Source: DASZPL01 sp035550315 (GTDB taxonomy: Bacteria > Actinomycetota > Actinomycetes > JAFAQI01). Taken from it: a DNA stretch of 7,955 nucleotides. The notes beneath the pieces are model-generated. The model was given only the letters and a program-made list of their open reading frames with translations, searched no databases and was not told the origin of the DNA. Below are positions 1 to 5,657 of the stretch, in pieces. A program made the translations under genes and the position numbers. How positions within the stretch are numbered: the stretch's first letter is position 1; the number at the start of each line of letters is the position of its first letter. Location of the stretch: assembly GCA_035550315.1 (NCBI GenBank), contig DASZPL010000114.1, forward strand, positions 1-7,955, given 5' to 3'.

Positions 1-1
1 C

Positions 2-235
2 TGGCCGGCCGAGGTGCCGGTGCAGATCCACGGCATGGACCGCGACCCGATCTTCGTCGACGAGGGCGACATCGACGCCGCCCGCGCGATCGTCGCGTCG
101 GCGCCGCGGGCGGAGCTGTTCACATATCCCGGCGACCAGCACTACTTCGCCGATCGCACGCTGCCGTCGTACGACGAGGCCGCTGCGACGTTGCTGATGC
201 AGCGCACCGTGGCGTTCCTCGAGGCGGTCGGCTAG
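2..235 (+). CDS. Dienelactone hydrolase family protein, C-terminal part (5' end outside window)
   Basis: The frame is open from the first bases of the window, so only the last 77 codons are present. The GTG at position 14 is internal, not a start. The fragment shows the end of an alpha/beta hydrolase fold. The segment HGMDRDPIF has the form of the strand-loop carrying the catalytic Asp, and YPGDQHYFAD about 40 residues later has the form of the loop carrying the catalytic His, followed by a C-terminal helix (TLLMQRTVAFLE). This order and spacing fit the dienelactone hydrolase family, cytosolic enzymes that hydrolyse cyclic esters or related substrates using a Cys-Asp-His triad. The nucleophile region lies outside the window, so the substrate cannot be judged. 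The stop overlaps the stop of the convergent downstream gene by four bases (232-235). Confidence 0.72.
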   Translation, partial: WPAEVPVQIHGMDRDPIFVDEGDIDAARAIVASAPRAELFTYPGDQHYFADRTLPSYDEAAATLLMQRTVAFLEAVG

Positions 236-699
236 GCCCGGGCGTCTTCCGGGGCGACCGCCTCATCGCCCGAGTCGGTCAGGTCGACGACCTTGGCCGT
301 TGCGGGGGCGTCGTGGCCGTGCAGCTCCCAGCCGCCGGCCCGGCGCTGCCAGCGCAGCGGACCGTCGGACTCCCACGGCCGGTTGCTGGCGATCAGGCGA
401 CGCTGCGCCTCCTCGGTGTCCCGCCACAGGCGTGCGCCGTTGCGGCGTACTGCGCCGAACAGCATCCGCACCCGCTCGCCGACGCCGACGCGCGGCCGGG
501 CGGCGTGGAAGCGGCGGTAGCGCTCGGCGGTCGCGAGCTGGTCGCGGATTCGCCCCTGGGCAAGCTGCTGCGTGATCAATGGATGCATGCTGTCCGGGTC
601 CCTCCACTGCCAGTCGCGGCCGTCGCGGCTATCGGTCGACCACCAGGGCGCGGTGAGGCAAGCGACGACGAAAACGATCGCGACGATGAGCCATCCCAT
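232..699 (-). CDS. Small single-pass membrane protein of unknown function (155 aa)
   Basis: I do not recognise a family. The frame is open to an upstream ATG at 768. I chose the ATG at 699 because GGAGG lies a few bases before it on the minus strand (about 705-710) and because the protein then begins with a hydrophobic helix, MGWLIVAIVFVVACLTAPWW, residues 1-20. Earlier residues would be an implausible polar extension. The rest is charged and Arg/Trp-rich: a helical region with many Arg and Gln around residues 40-110, then an acidic C-terminus (DLTDSGDEAVAPEDARA). The topology suggests an N-terminal anchor with a cytoplasmic tail. The gene is convergent with the hydrolase, sharing the bases of both stop codons, and divergent from the lipoprotein gene. 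Codon use matches its neighbours, so it is probably real, but function cannot be assigned. Confidence 0.6.
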   Translation of the reverse strand: MGWLIVAIVFVVACLTAPWWSTDSRDGRDWQWRDPDSMHPLITQQLAQGRIRDQLATAERYRRFHAARPRVGVGERVRMLFGAVRRNGARLWRDTEEAQRRLIASNRPWESDGPLRWQRRAGGWELHGHDAPATAKVVDLTDSGDEAVAPEDARA

Positions 700-762
700 G
701 GGGCCCTCCAGACGTGCACAGTGGTCAATCACGATGGTCCGCGGTGCGCGGTTCAGCGGCCC

Positions 763-785
763 GGCCAATGCGCTTCCGATTGGCC
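763..785. promoter_or_regulatory. Short dyad between divergent genes (candidate operator)
   Basis: GGCCAAT, a 9-base spacer, then ATTGGCC form a perfect 7-bp inverted repeat. It lies in the 139-bp gap between the divergent membrane-protein and YHYH-lipoprotein genes. The position suits an operator or a shared promoter element, but a 7-bp dyad in GC-rich DNA can arise by chance. I could not place convincing -35/-10 boxes for either gene here. Confidence 0.2.
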
Positions 786-838
786 CGTTTTGGCGCCTCT
801 GGCGGGATGATGGCTGCGCGCGTCGTTAGGGGGTTCCG

Positions 839-1816
839 ATGAACCGCGTGACAGTCCGGCTGTTGACCGTGCCCGCGGCGTTGGTCATCGCCGGTGGAGC
901 GCTGGCGGGCTGCGGCGGCGGGTCGACGCCGAGCGCCGGACGGCAGGCTGCGGTCGCAGCGCACGGCAGCGGCGGCGCCGTCGTACTCAAGCCGGGCAAG
1001 GACTACGGCGACCGGTACGCCGACGGCATCCTGCCGGTGGGCGACGGGAAGTACCGGACGTCGTCAGCGCGCAAGGGCTATGTGTTCGTGTGCGCGCAGT
1101 ACGCGCAGAGCCTGTCCGCGGGCGGCGGTGGCGCGATGGTGCGCGGGCCGTGGTTCATCGACAACAACAAGAAGTACGACGTGAACCAGAAGATTCACGT
1201 GCACGGCCACGTGCACTGGACGTCGCGGCTGCACATCCGGGTGCACGGTTCGCATCGCATCGTCACGACCAACGACTTGCCGCGCCACCACACCGGCGTG
1301 TTCCCGATCCGCAGCACCGATCCGGCGTACGCCTACGACCGCAACCCGAACCACATCGCGAGCCAGTCGATCACGCTGCGGCTAGCGCGACACCCGTCGT
1401 ACGGCAAGCCGCAGTGCGAGGGCGGCGAGGTCGGTGTCATGAACACCGGCGTGATGCTGTTCAACGCGTTCGACGCGGGCGGCCGCGACGCGGGGGCGTG
1501 GGAGGTGCAGGACGGCTGCGACGGGCACCCACAGATGTCGAGCGAGTACCACTACCACACGCTGTCGAGCTGCATCCGCAATGTCGGTGTGCATCACGTC
1601 ATCGGCTGGGCGCTCGACGGTTACCCGATCACCGGCCCGGTCGTCGGCAAGCACAACGTGCTGACGACGCGCGATCTCGACGTATGTCACGGCCTGGTGT
1701 CGTCGGTGAAGATCGACGGGGCGAAGGTCCGGACCTACCACTACGTGATGACGCAGGACTTCCCCTACTCGGTCAGCTGCTTCCGCGCCACCCCGGTGAC
1801 AACCGGCCCCGCGTAA
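839..1816 (+). CDS. YHYH domain-containing lipoprotein
   Basis: This 325-aa protein starts with a lipoprotein signal: basic MNRVTVRLL, a hydrophobic core, and the lipobox LAGC with the acceptor Cys at residue 25, followed by a Gly/Ser linker. It should be anchored to the outer face of the membrane. The C-terminal half carries the YHYH signature at residues 237-240 within DGCDGHPQMSSEYHYH, followed by a conserved block with IGWALDGYPITGP, a DVCHG motif, a YHYV motif and a final DFPYSVSCF. This pattern is typical of the YHYH domain family, whose biochemical role is not established. A separate His cluster, HVHGHVHW (residues 120-127), and many paired Cys suggest metal binding or disulphide stabilisation, which is inference. 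AGGGGG at 829-833 precedes the ATG at a normal distance. The gene stands alone, convergent with vapC across repeat copy 1. Confidence 0.85.
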   Translation: MNRVTVRLLTVPAALVIAGGALAGCGGGSTPSAGRQAAVAAHGSGGAVVLKPGKDYGDRYADGILPVGDGKYRTSSARKGYVFVCAQYAQSLSAGGGGAMVRGPWFIDNNKKYDVNQKIHVHGHVHWTSRLHIRVHGSHRIVTTNDLPRHHTGVFPIRSTDPAYAYDRNPNHIASQSITLRLARHPSYGKPQCEGGEVGVMNTGVMLFNAFDAGGRDAGAWEVQDGCDGHPQMSSEYHYHTLSSCIRNVGVHHVIGWALDGYPITGPVVGKHNVLTTRDLDVCHGLVSSVKIDGAKVRTYHYVMTQDFPYSVSCFRATPVTTGPA

Positions 1817-1891
1817 CCCGCTCGGCCGCCCCGTGTAACCCATCACGACCGCGCCGCCTAGCCCGCCACGACCGGCCCCCGTAGCCCACCT

Positions 1892-1955
1892 CGCCAAACC
1901 CGCGCAAATCAACGCTTCACCGGGCGGGAAAGCGTTGAAACGCGCGGGTTTGACG
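1892..1955. repeat. 64-bp palindromic element, copy 1
   Basis: The outer arms are CGCCAAACCCGCGC (1892-1905) and its complement at 1942-1955, 13 of 14 paired with one C/A mismatch. Inside, after a 3x3-base internal loop, TCAACGCTT (1909-1917) pairs perfectly with AAGCGTTGA (1930-1938), leaving a 12-base loop. It lies between the convergent YHYH and vapC genes, 17 bp past the vapC stop, so a two-way terminator role is possible. There is no T-tract. The arms and total length match three other copies in the window. Confidence 0.9.
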
Positions 1956-1972
1956 ATCAGCTGACGGTGGCC

Positions 1973-2410
1973 TCACGCCGGCATCAGCCGGAAGCCTTCG
2001 GCGGCGGCGGCACGCCGCAGGTTTTCGTCGTACGCCGCAAGCGTCGCGCAGTCGGGACTCGCCTCGCGTGCGGCGAGCGCGCAGGCGAGCTGGACGGCGT
2101 CGTACGCCCGAAGCCCATGCGCCGCGCACAGCGCAGCCGCCCGGTCGAAGACCGCCTCGCCCGCAACCACCGCAGCGAACCTCGGCGGCTCGTCGTCGGT
2201 GCCGTAGAAGTCGGCTTCGAACGCCTCGGTCAACACCTGGACCGTGCCCGGCTCGAGCTCGCCCAACGGCTGCTTGCGCCACAGCGCCGCCGGCACTTCG
2301 ACCCGCGAGATCTGCGCAATCACCACCCCCGGCTCCGCCGCAAGATGTCGTCGACCCGGTTCGGCCGCATAGAGCGTGACGAGGGCAGAGGCGTCGGCGA
2401 AGACCGTCAC
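1973..2410 (-). CDS. vapC: VapC-type PIN-domain toxin (ribonuclease)
   Basis: This 145-aa protein fits a PIN-domain endoribonuclease, the toxin of VapBC modules, which cleaves RNA with a metal held by acidic residues. The expected acids are visible: Asp6 in FADASALV, Glu38 in SRVEVPAAL, Asp104 in LRAYDAVQLA, and Asp128 in LAAYDENLRRAA. Length and motif spacing are normal for the family. The start is GTG at 2410, inside the last codons of the upstream antitoxin gene: the tetramer GTGA holds both the toxin start and the antitoxin stop, indicating translational coupling. All catalytic positions are intact, so it is probably active. RNA target specificity cannot be read from the sequence. Confidence 0.9.
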   Translation of the reverse strand: MTVFADASALVTLYAAEPGRRHLAAEPGVVIAQISRVEVPAALWRKQPLGELEPGTVQVLTEAFEADFYGTDDEPPRFAAVVAGEAVFDRAAALCAAHGLRAYDAVQLACALAAREASPDCATLAAYDENLRRAAAAEGFRLMPA

Positions 2411-2703
2411 CCCCGGCTCTCGCTGACCAGATCCGAAGGCCGCGTCCCCTTGCCCGCGGCGCGCCGCGCCGCCTCGAACGCCTGCTTCGATGGCCGCCGC
2501 CGCGGGCGGCCGGGCGGCACCAAGATCCCCGCGGCGGCGAGCCGCTCCCTGACCTGCTCGGCGGCGCTGCCGCTCAACTCCGGATTGGTCGCCGCGTCCA
2601 GCACAGAACTGACATAGTCATTCAGGCTGCGGCCATGCCGCGCCGCCGCCGCACGAACCCGTGCCATCAGCTCATCGGATGCCCGCCAGGTCATCTGGCG
2701 CAT
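2407..2703 (-). CDS. vapB: VapB-like ribbon-helix-helix antitoxin
   Basis: This 98-aa protein has an N-terminal ribbon-helix-helix pattern: a short strand (MTWRASDEL), a first helix (MARVRAAAARHG), then RSLNDYVSSVLDAA as the second helix. The C-terminal half is Arg/Lys-rich and probably disordered (VPPGRPRRRPSKQAF), as expected for the part that wraps the toxin. It precedes vapC with a 4-base overlap, the usual antitoxin-first order. It should neutralise VapC and, with it, repress its own promoter. The start is ATG at 2703, with a second in-frame ATG three codons later at 2694. Neither has a clear ribosome-binding site, but a -10-like TAGCGT lies just upstream of 2703, which fits a leaderless message. 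The assignment rests on fold pattern and partner gene. Confidence 0.82.
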   Translation of the reverse strand: MRQMTWRASDELMARVRAAAARHGRSLNDYVSSVLDAATNPELSGSAAEQVRERLAAAGILVPPGRPRRRPSKQAFEAARRAAGKGTRPSDLVSESRG

Positions 2704-2709
2704 GCATTC

Positions 2710-2715
2710 ACGCTA
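2710..2715 (-). promoter_or_regulatory. Probable -10 element of the vapBC operon
   Basis: Read on the minus strand this is TAGCGT, matching the actinobacterial TAnnnT -10 pattern, six bases before the vapB ATG. That spacing would place the transcript start at or next to the start codon, giving a leaderless mRNA, in line with the absence of a Shine-Dalgarno sequence. No good -35 was found. Confidence 0.35.
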
Positions 2716-2804
2716 GCAGGCATGCAGGCACAGTGCGTCCCGCTTGCCGGCCCCTGCCGCGCTGGCCAGGGCGCGCAGCATCCGCGCTGAGCCGGCCTCG
2801 ATCC

Positions 2805-3307
2805 CTACGCCAAACCCGCGCGAATCAACGCTTCCGTGCCCGGTGAGGCGTTGAAATGCGCGGGTTTGGCGACGGGCTGGTCGTCCGCCTGCCCGGCTGA
2901 CGGGCTGACGGGCGCCATCAGCTGCGCGCTGATGGCGGCGCCGTCCATCCAGACGTTCTCGCGCGTGATGGTGCCGTCCTTGAACTCGTAGACGTGCAGG
3001 ACCCGGAACTCGACCCGCTTGCCGTTGCCGGGCAGGCCCATGAACTCGCCGACGACGTCGCCGCCCGCCGTGTGCTCGACGACGCAGAAGTCATCGCCGT
3101 ACCACGCGTAGGTCTCGTCCATGGTGACGCCCTTCACGTTGCTGTAGAGGTACTGGTAGGCCCGACGACCGGGCCGGTCGGGAAGCCGACCACGTCGTGG
3201 ATGATGTCGTCGGCGTACATCGCCGTGGCGGCGACCAGGTCCTCCGCGGCCTCTGCTTCCAGGTGCTGCGCAATGAACTTGTCCATCTCTTCGCGCGGCG
3301 TCGCCAT
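2805..3307 (-). pseudogene. SnoaL/NTF2-like protein gene with one-base frameshift
   Basis: Two overlapping frames together make one SnoaL-like (nuclear transport factor 2 fold) protein, a small cone-shaped fold used by many cyclases, isomerases and proteins of unknown role. The first frame runs from ATG at 3307 (strong AGGGAGG just upstream) to TGA at 3134-3136: MATPREEMDKFIAQHLEAEA..., including YADDIIHDVVGFPTGP, a typical first half. The second frame reads AYQYLYSNVKGVTMDETYAW and continues through LHVYEFKDGTITRENVWMDG, the typical second half, to TAG at 2805. The frames meet near 3145-3165, and one added base would restore about 167 codons. It may be a true frameshift mutation, a -1 recoding site or a sequencing error. 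The C-terminal tail beyond ISAQLMAP comes from repeat copy 2. The gene is divergent from marR and probably its target. Confidence 0.72.
2808..2871. repeat. 64-bp palindromic element, copy 2 (inside a coding frame)
   Basis: The outer 14-bp arms (2808-2821 and 2858-2871) pair perfectly. An inner 9-bp stem, TCAACGCTT against AGGCGTTGA with one G-U pair, follows a 3x3 internal loop. It resembles copy 1 more than copies 3 and 4. Unlike the others it is translated: on the minus strand it is in frame with the SnoaL-like reading frame and supplies its last ~20 residues, the TAG stop at 2805-2807 lying just past the outer arm. Confidence 0.9.
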
Positions 3308-3324
3308 GTCGCCCTCCCTTGAGA

Positions 3325-3371
3325 TATAGTTAGTACATGAGCCGTACTAGCGGTAGTACGAATAACGTACG
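3325..3371. promoter_or_regulatory. marR promoter and operator-like half-site cluster
   Basis: A good -10, TATAGT (3325-3330), lies six bases before the marR ATG at 3337, so transcription probably starts at the start codon. Overlapping it are 6-bp half-sites in alternating orientation: TAGTAC (3331-3336), GTACTA (3344-3349), TAGTAC (3354-3359), then CGTACG (3366-3371). The first two form an inverted repeat with a 7-base spacer, a geometry typical of MarR-family operators. Binding would block both marR and the divergent SnoaL-like gene, whose ribosome-binding site is at 3313-3319. The cluster extends into the first codons of marR. Confidence 0.6.
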
Positions 3372-3837
3372 AAATGCGTCAAGTAGCGGCTTTCCGCGGG
3401 GCACAGCGGTCGGGCAGCTGCGGTTGGCGAACCTGCGACTCCGCAGCGAGATGGCCGCACGCATTCAGGCGCAAGGATTCGACGACGTAACGCAGTCGCA
3501 TCTGCTGCTGTTTCGCCACGAGGGCATCGACGGGCGCCAGCCGGGCGAGATCGCCGTTTCGTCCGGGCTGTCCAAGCAGTCGGTCAACGATGCGCTCCGC
3601 TACCTCGAGGACCGGGGCTACGTCCGGCGACGCGCGCATCCGACTGACGGCCGCGCCCGAATCATGCGGCTGACCGCGCGCGGCCGGCGGCTGGATGCGG
3701 CGATTCGCGCCGCCAGTCACGAGGTCGAGCAGGAGTGGCGCGACCGGGTCGGTGACCGGGAATGGCACGCGTTCGTCGCCGTACTCGAGCAGATGGCAGA
3801 GGGCGCCCGCCACGGCGACCTCCGCGAAGGCAGCTAG
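3337..3837 (+). CDS. MarR-family transcriptional regulator
   Basis: This 166-aa protein is a winged helix-turn-helix regulator. After a polar N-terminus of about 25 residues comes a dimerisation helix (QLRLANLRLRSEMAARI), then the DNA-binding domain: LLLFRHEGIDGRQPGEIA, the recognition segment GLSKQSVNDALRYLEDRGYV (residues 77-96), and the wing RRAHPTDGRARIMRLT with the family DxR motif (Asp104, Arg106). A C-terminal helical region completes the dimer interface. Such proteins usually repress a divergent gene and themselves until a small ligand binds. The start at ATG 3337 has no ribosome-binding site but sits right after a -10 element, fitting leaderless expression. The first ~12 codons are dictated by operator-like DNA, so a later start cannot be excluded. 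Repeat copy 3 begins 24 bp after the stop. Confidence 0.88.
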   Translation: MSRTSGSTNNVRNASSSGFPRGTAVGQLRLANLRLRSEMAARIQAQGFDDVTQSHLLLFRHEGIDGRQPGEIAVSSGLSKQSVNDALRYLEDRGYVRRRAHPTDGRARIMRLTARGRRLDAAIRAASHEVEQEWRDRVGDREWHAFVAVLEQMAEGARHGDLREGS

Positions 3838-3861
3838 GCGGCGCCACTCATCCGCCCGATT

Positions 3862-3925
3862 CGCCAAACCCGCGCATACCAACGTCTCCACGTCCTCGAT
3901 GTGGTTGAGACGGGCGGGTTTGGCG
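3862..3925. repeat. 64-bp palindromic element, copy 3
   Basis: The outer arms (3862-3875 and 3912-3925) pair in 13 of 14 positions, and the palindrome extends outward through CCCGATT / AATCGGG on the flanks, giving arms of about 21 bases. The inner region belongs to the copy 3/4 subfamily: AACGTCTC on the left, GGTTGAGAC on the right. It lies 24 bp after the marR stop and forms the left edge of the segment duplicated at 6315. Confidence 0.9.
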
Positions 3926-3947
3926 AATCGGGGCGTGGCGGATAGTT

Positions 3948-3973
3948 GAGCCGCGGCAACTCGGCCGCGGCTC
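3948..3973 (+). promoter_or_regulatory. Leader hairpin before the decayed monooxygenase copy
   Basis: GAGCCGCGGC (3948-3957), the loop AACTCG, then GCCGCGGCTC (3964-3973) form a perfect 10-bp stem directly before the GAAGG ribosome-binding site at 3974-3978. The intact gene has the same hairpin at 6400-6425 with one G-U pair. Either an operator for a dimeric regulator or an RNA element affecting ribosome access would fit. Confidence 0.5.
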
Positions 3974-3985
3974 GAAGGTGGCGAT

Positions 3986-4375
3986 GTGTGGAGTGACACC
4001 GCGTTTACGCGGATGGTCGGGTGCCGGGCGCCGATCGTGGGGGCACCGATGGCGGGCGGGCCGAGTACACCGCCCCTGATCGCTGGAGCCATACCTGCGA
4101 GGCGGCTCAGGCGACGACGGACGCGCCGTGCGGAGTCGACCTGCTGCCGAGTCCTCTCTGTAGCCGAGCTTTCGTCTCCCCCGAAAGTCACGGCTAACGG
4201 CGAGATCCCACCAGCCGACATGAGGGCGCTGCAACCCTGCCGATCGGCAGGTGGCCGGCCCGGCGCTGGCGTGGCAAGGTGCTCCTCATCGCGTGGGTTC
4301 GCGCCCACGACGGAGGGGGGCCGATGGGTTGCTCTTGCGCGGGCGATCTCCGTCGCAAGCTTGCCTGCGACACAG
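3986..4375 (+). pseudogene. Decayed nitronate monooxygenase gene (paralogue of 6438-7493)
   Basis: The first 35 codons from GTG 3986 read WSDTAFTRMVGC... and APIVGAPMAGGPSTP, nearly identical to the intact gene's N-terminus. Homology then continues in broken pieces: AATDAPFGVN of the intact gene matches 4101-4150 in another frame after a ~65-bp deletion; GEIPPADMRALQ (about 4199-4234) resembles FGIPSAEVLAALR; QGAPHR (4275-4292, another frame) resembles the active-site motif QGAEAGGHR with residues missing; and FAPTTEG...WVALARAISV (about 4298-4357) resembles FLGTPED...VGTMALVPSV. About 630 bp of the intact gene is thus compressed into about 390 bp with several frame changes and no complete active site. 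No C-terminal half is recognisable. An open frame runs 3986-4456, but it is not a functional monooxygenase. The first two blocks are certain; the later ones are by-eye matches. Confidence 0.8.
4236..4251. repeat. 16-bp perfect palindrome CCTGCCGATCGGCAGG
   Basis: This is a gapless 16-bp palindrome within the decayed monooxygenase region, about 250 bp before the secreted-protein gene. It is longer than expected by chance. It could be a regulator site or a by-product of decay. No second copy was seen in the window. Confidence 0.5.
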
Positions 4376-4503
4376 GAGCAGTGCACCAAGCGCTCGACGT
4401 CGAGCAGTCTGGAGCGCCCCCGGAATCATCGACCCAAACAAGTTCGTCAGGACTAGCTGGCAAATCGATCGTCGGACCACCTCGGATTCGGAGGGGTATA
4501 GAT
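4376..4503 (+). promoter_or_regulatory. Leader region of the secreted-protein gene
   Basis: No gene was found in these 128 bases. They contain a perfect 14-bp palindrome, GCTCGACGTCGAGC (4392-4405), and end with the ribosome-binding site GGAGGGG (4490-4496), seven bases before ATG 4504. Just upstream, two more small stems can form: CGTGGG/CCCACG at 4292-4309 and GTCGCA/TGCGAC at 4352-4371. I recognise no riboswitch class and no clear -35/-10 pair. The ribosome-binding site decides the start of the next gene. Confidence 0.4.
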
Positions 4504-5604
4504 ATGAAGAGCAGGCGACTTCTTTGCTGCTTGGCAGTACTAGGCCTCGCTGTCCCGGCGATCGCGGCTCCGGCCACGCGCGCGCACGCAGCGGTCCCCG
4601 GTCTGAAAATCAGGATGCACGTCGTCGGCTATTCGAAGTCGCGAGACCTCCAGGCCTTCACGTTCGAAGAGAGTCAGCGGGTGCACGGACAGTGCCGTGG
4701 CATTGCCGCTGATGGCGTTGCAGCGCCATCGCCCTACCGAGTTTCGTCAGGAGATCGACGCGTTTCGATCAACTTGCGTACGCCAGACCGCCCGGTACGA
4801 GCAAGCGCCAGGATCGCCTCGGACCAGTTCTTTGATGGTCACACGCGGCGCCCAACTGTGGCACTTGTCCGGCGCGGAGGGAAAAACCGCCCCTGGCACG
4901 CCGGTTTCGATCTTCATATGCGGCCTGCTACCGACGCCTACGTCGAGTTCGAGGTCTCCTGGCACGGTTGCGGTCACTTCCCCAACTCGCGGGACTACGA
5001 GTTCCTACTCTGGGCCAAGCCCTTACCGCTAGGCAGCGGCGATACGACCAAGCCGCCTCGCTTAGTCACCGCGCCGCACATCGACGCCGTGTCGTTCGAG
5101 CCAGGCCACGGCACTGTCGGCAGTACATTGACCTGTCGTGTTGCCTACTCCGGCGCCACCGCAGTCAATTTCGCGTGGCTACGTGACCTCCGGCCGATTC
5201 TCGGAGCGACCCACATGAAGTACACCGCGCAACCGGCCGACGTACATCAGAAGGTCACGTGCGAGACCGGCGGCGTAAATCAGGTCGGCGCCACCTCAGG
5301 CAAGTTGAGCGAGCCCGAGATCATTGATCCGGGTCCAGCCCCGAAGCCAATCCACGGCCACCGACCGTCGGTCAGTGGCCGAGTGGCGGTCGGAAACAGG
5401 CTGACCGCACACCACGGCTTGTGGAAGCCGGCCGTCCATCGATTCACCTACCAGTGGTACGACGGCTCTCACAAAATCCTTGGCGCGACTAACCCGACCT
5501 ACGTCGTGAAGCGCTCGGATATCGGGCAGATGGTCCACGTGCGGGTGATGGCGCACCTTCACGGATACCAAAGCGGGGAAGCCTCCGCGAGCCCCATCGG
5601 TTAG
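4504..5604 (+). CDS. Secreted protein with C-terminal Ig-like repeats
   Basis: This 366-aa protein begins with a Sec signal peptide: MKSRR, the hydrophobic stretch LLCCLAVLGLAVPAIAA, and a cleavage site after AHA (residue 29). A longer open frame begins at 4279, but the ribosome-binding site and signal peptide fix the start at 4504. Residues 30-175 form a domain I do not recognise, with Cys in VHGQCRG and WHGCGHF that could form a disulphide. Two beta-sandwich-like repeats follow, about residues 190-275 and 286-366. The second is clear: PSVSGRVAVGNRLTAHHGLW, FTYQWYDGSHKILGATNPTY and VRVMAHLHGY follow the G-x-x-x-V-G-x-x-L-T ... Y-x-W ... GAT-x-x-T-Y pattern common in extracellular actinobacterial proteins. 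It is probably released or wall-associated, with a binding or structural role. GC content is visibly lower than its neighbours, and it has two TTA codons (residues 174 and 187). Confidence 0.8.
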   Translation: MKSRRLLCCLAVLGLAVPAIAAPATRAHAAVPGLKIRMHVVGYSKSRDLQAFTFEESQRVHGQCRGIAADGVAAPSPYRVSSGDRRVSINLRTPDRPVRASARIASDQFFDGHTRRPTVALVRRGGKNRPWHAGFDLHMRPATDAYVEFEVSWHGCGHFPNSRDYEFLLWAKPLPLGSGDTTKPPRLVTAPHIDAVSFEPGHGTVGSTLTCRVAYSGATAVNFAWLRDLRPILGATHMKYTAQPADVHQKVTCETGGVNQVGATSGKLSEPEIIDPGPAPKPIHGHRPSVSGRVAVGNRLTAHHGLWKPAVHRFTYQWYDGSHKILGATNPTYVVKRSDIGQMVHVRVMAHLHGYQSGEASASPIG

Positions 5605-5618
5605 GAGCGTCCTCGCTC
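5605..5618 (+). terminator. Weak hairpin immediately after the secreted-protein gene
   Basis: GAGCG, the loop TCCT and CGCTC form a 5-bp stem directly after the TAG stop, in the 53-bp gap between two convergent genes. There is no T-tract, so it is at best a weak terminator. Confidence 0.25.
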
Positions 5619-5657
5619 GGCGCACGTCGATCACCGTGGTTTGACTACGCCCCAGCG

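Larger units (their letters stand above)
3862..4150 (+). repeat. Direct duplication, copy A (decayed)
   Basis: From the palindromic element through a hairpin, ribosome-binding site and about 100 bases of coding sequence, this matches 6315-6540. I count roughly a dozen substitutions and one single-base indel over the ~160 bp after the palindrome (about 93% identity by eye). At about 4092 there is a deletion of some 65 bp relative to the other copy, after which 4101-4150 aligns with 6614-6663. Confidence 0.88.

Noticed and set aside
1090..1884. Alternative plus-strand frame overlapping the YHYH lipoprotein
   Set aside because: Arg-rich shadow; the lipoprotein frame has a lipobox, a ribosome-binding site and a family signature.
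1892..1955. Repeat copies as ordinary intrinsic terminators
   Set aside because: None is followed by a T-tract, copy 4 lies 5' of both neighbouring genes, and copy 2 is translated, so termination cannot explain the whole family.
3379..4389. Long minus-strand open frame (336 codons) antisense to marR and the decayed monooxygenase
   Set aside because: It runs opposite a clear MarR protein and across repeat copy 3, has no recognisable domain or ribosome-binding site, and is the kind of frame high GC keeps open.
3986..4456. A functional short protein from the duplicated monooxygenase start
   Set aside because: Homology switches frames after a deletion, so the open frame beyond about codon 37 is mostly out of phase with the ancestral protein.
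4279..4503. 75-codon N-terminal extension of the secreted protein
   Set aside because: It lies in decayed monooxygenase sequence; GGAGGGG and a canonical signal peptide fix the start at 4504.
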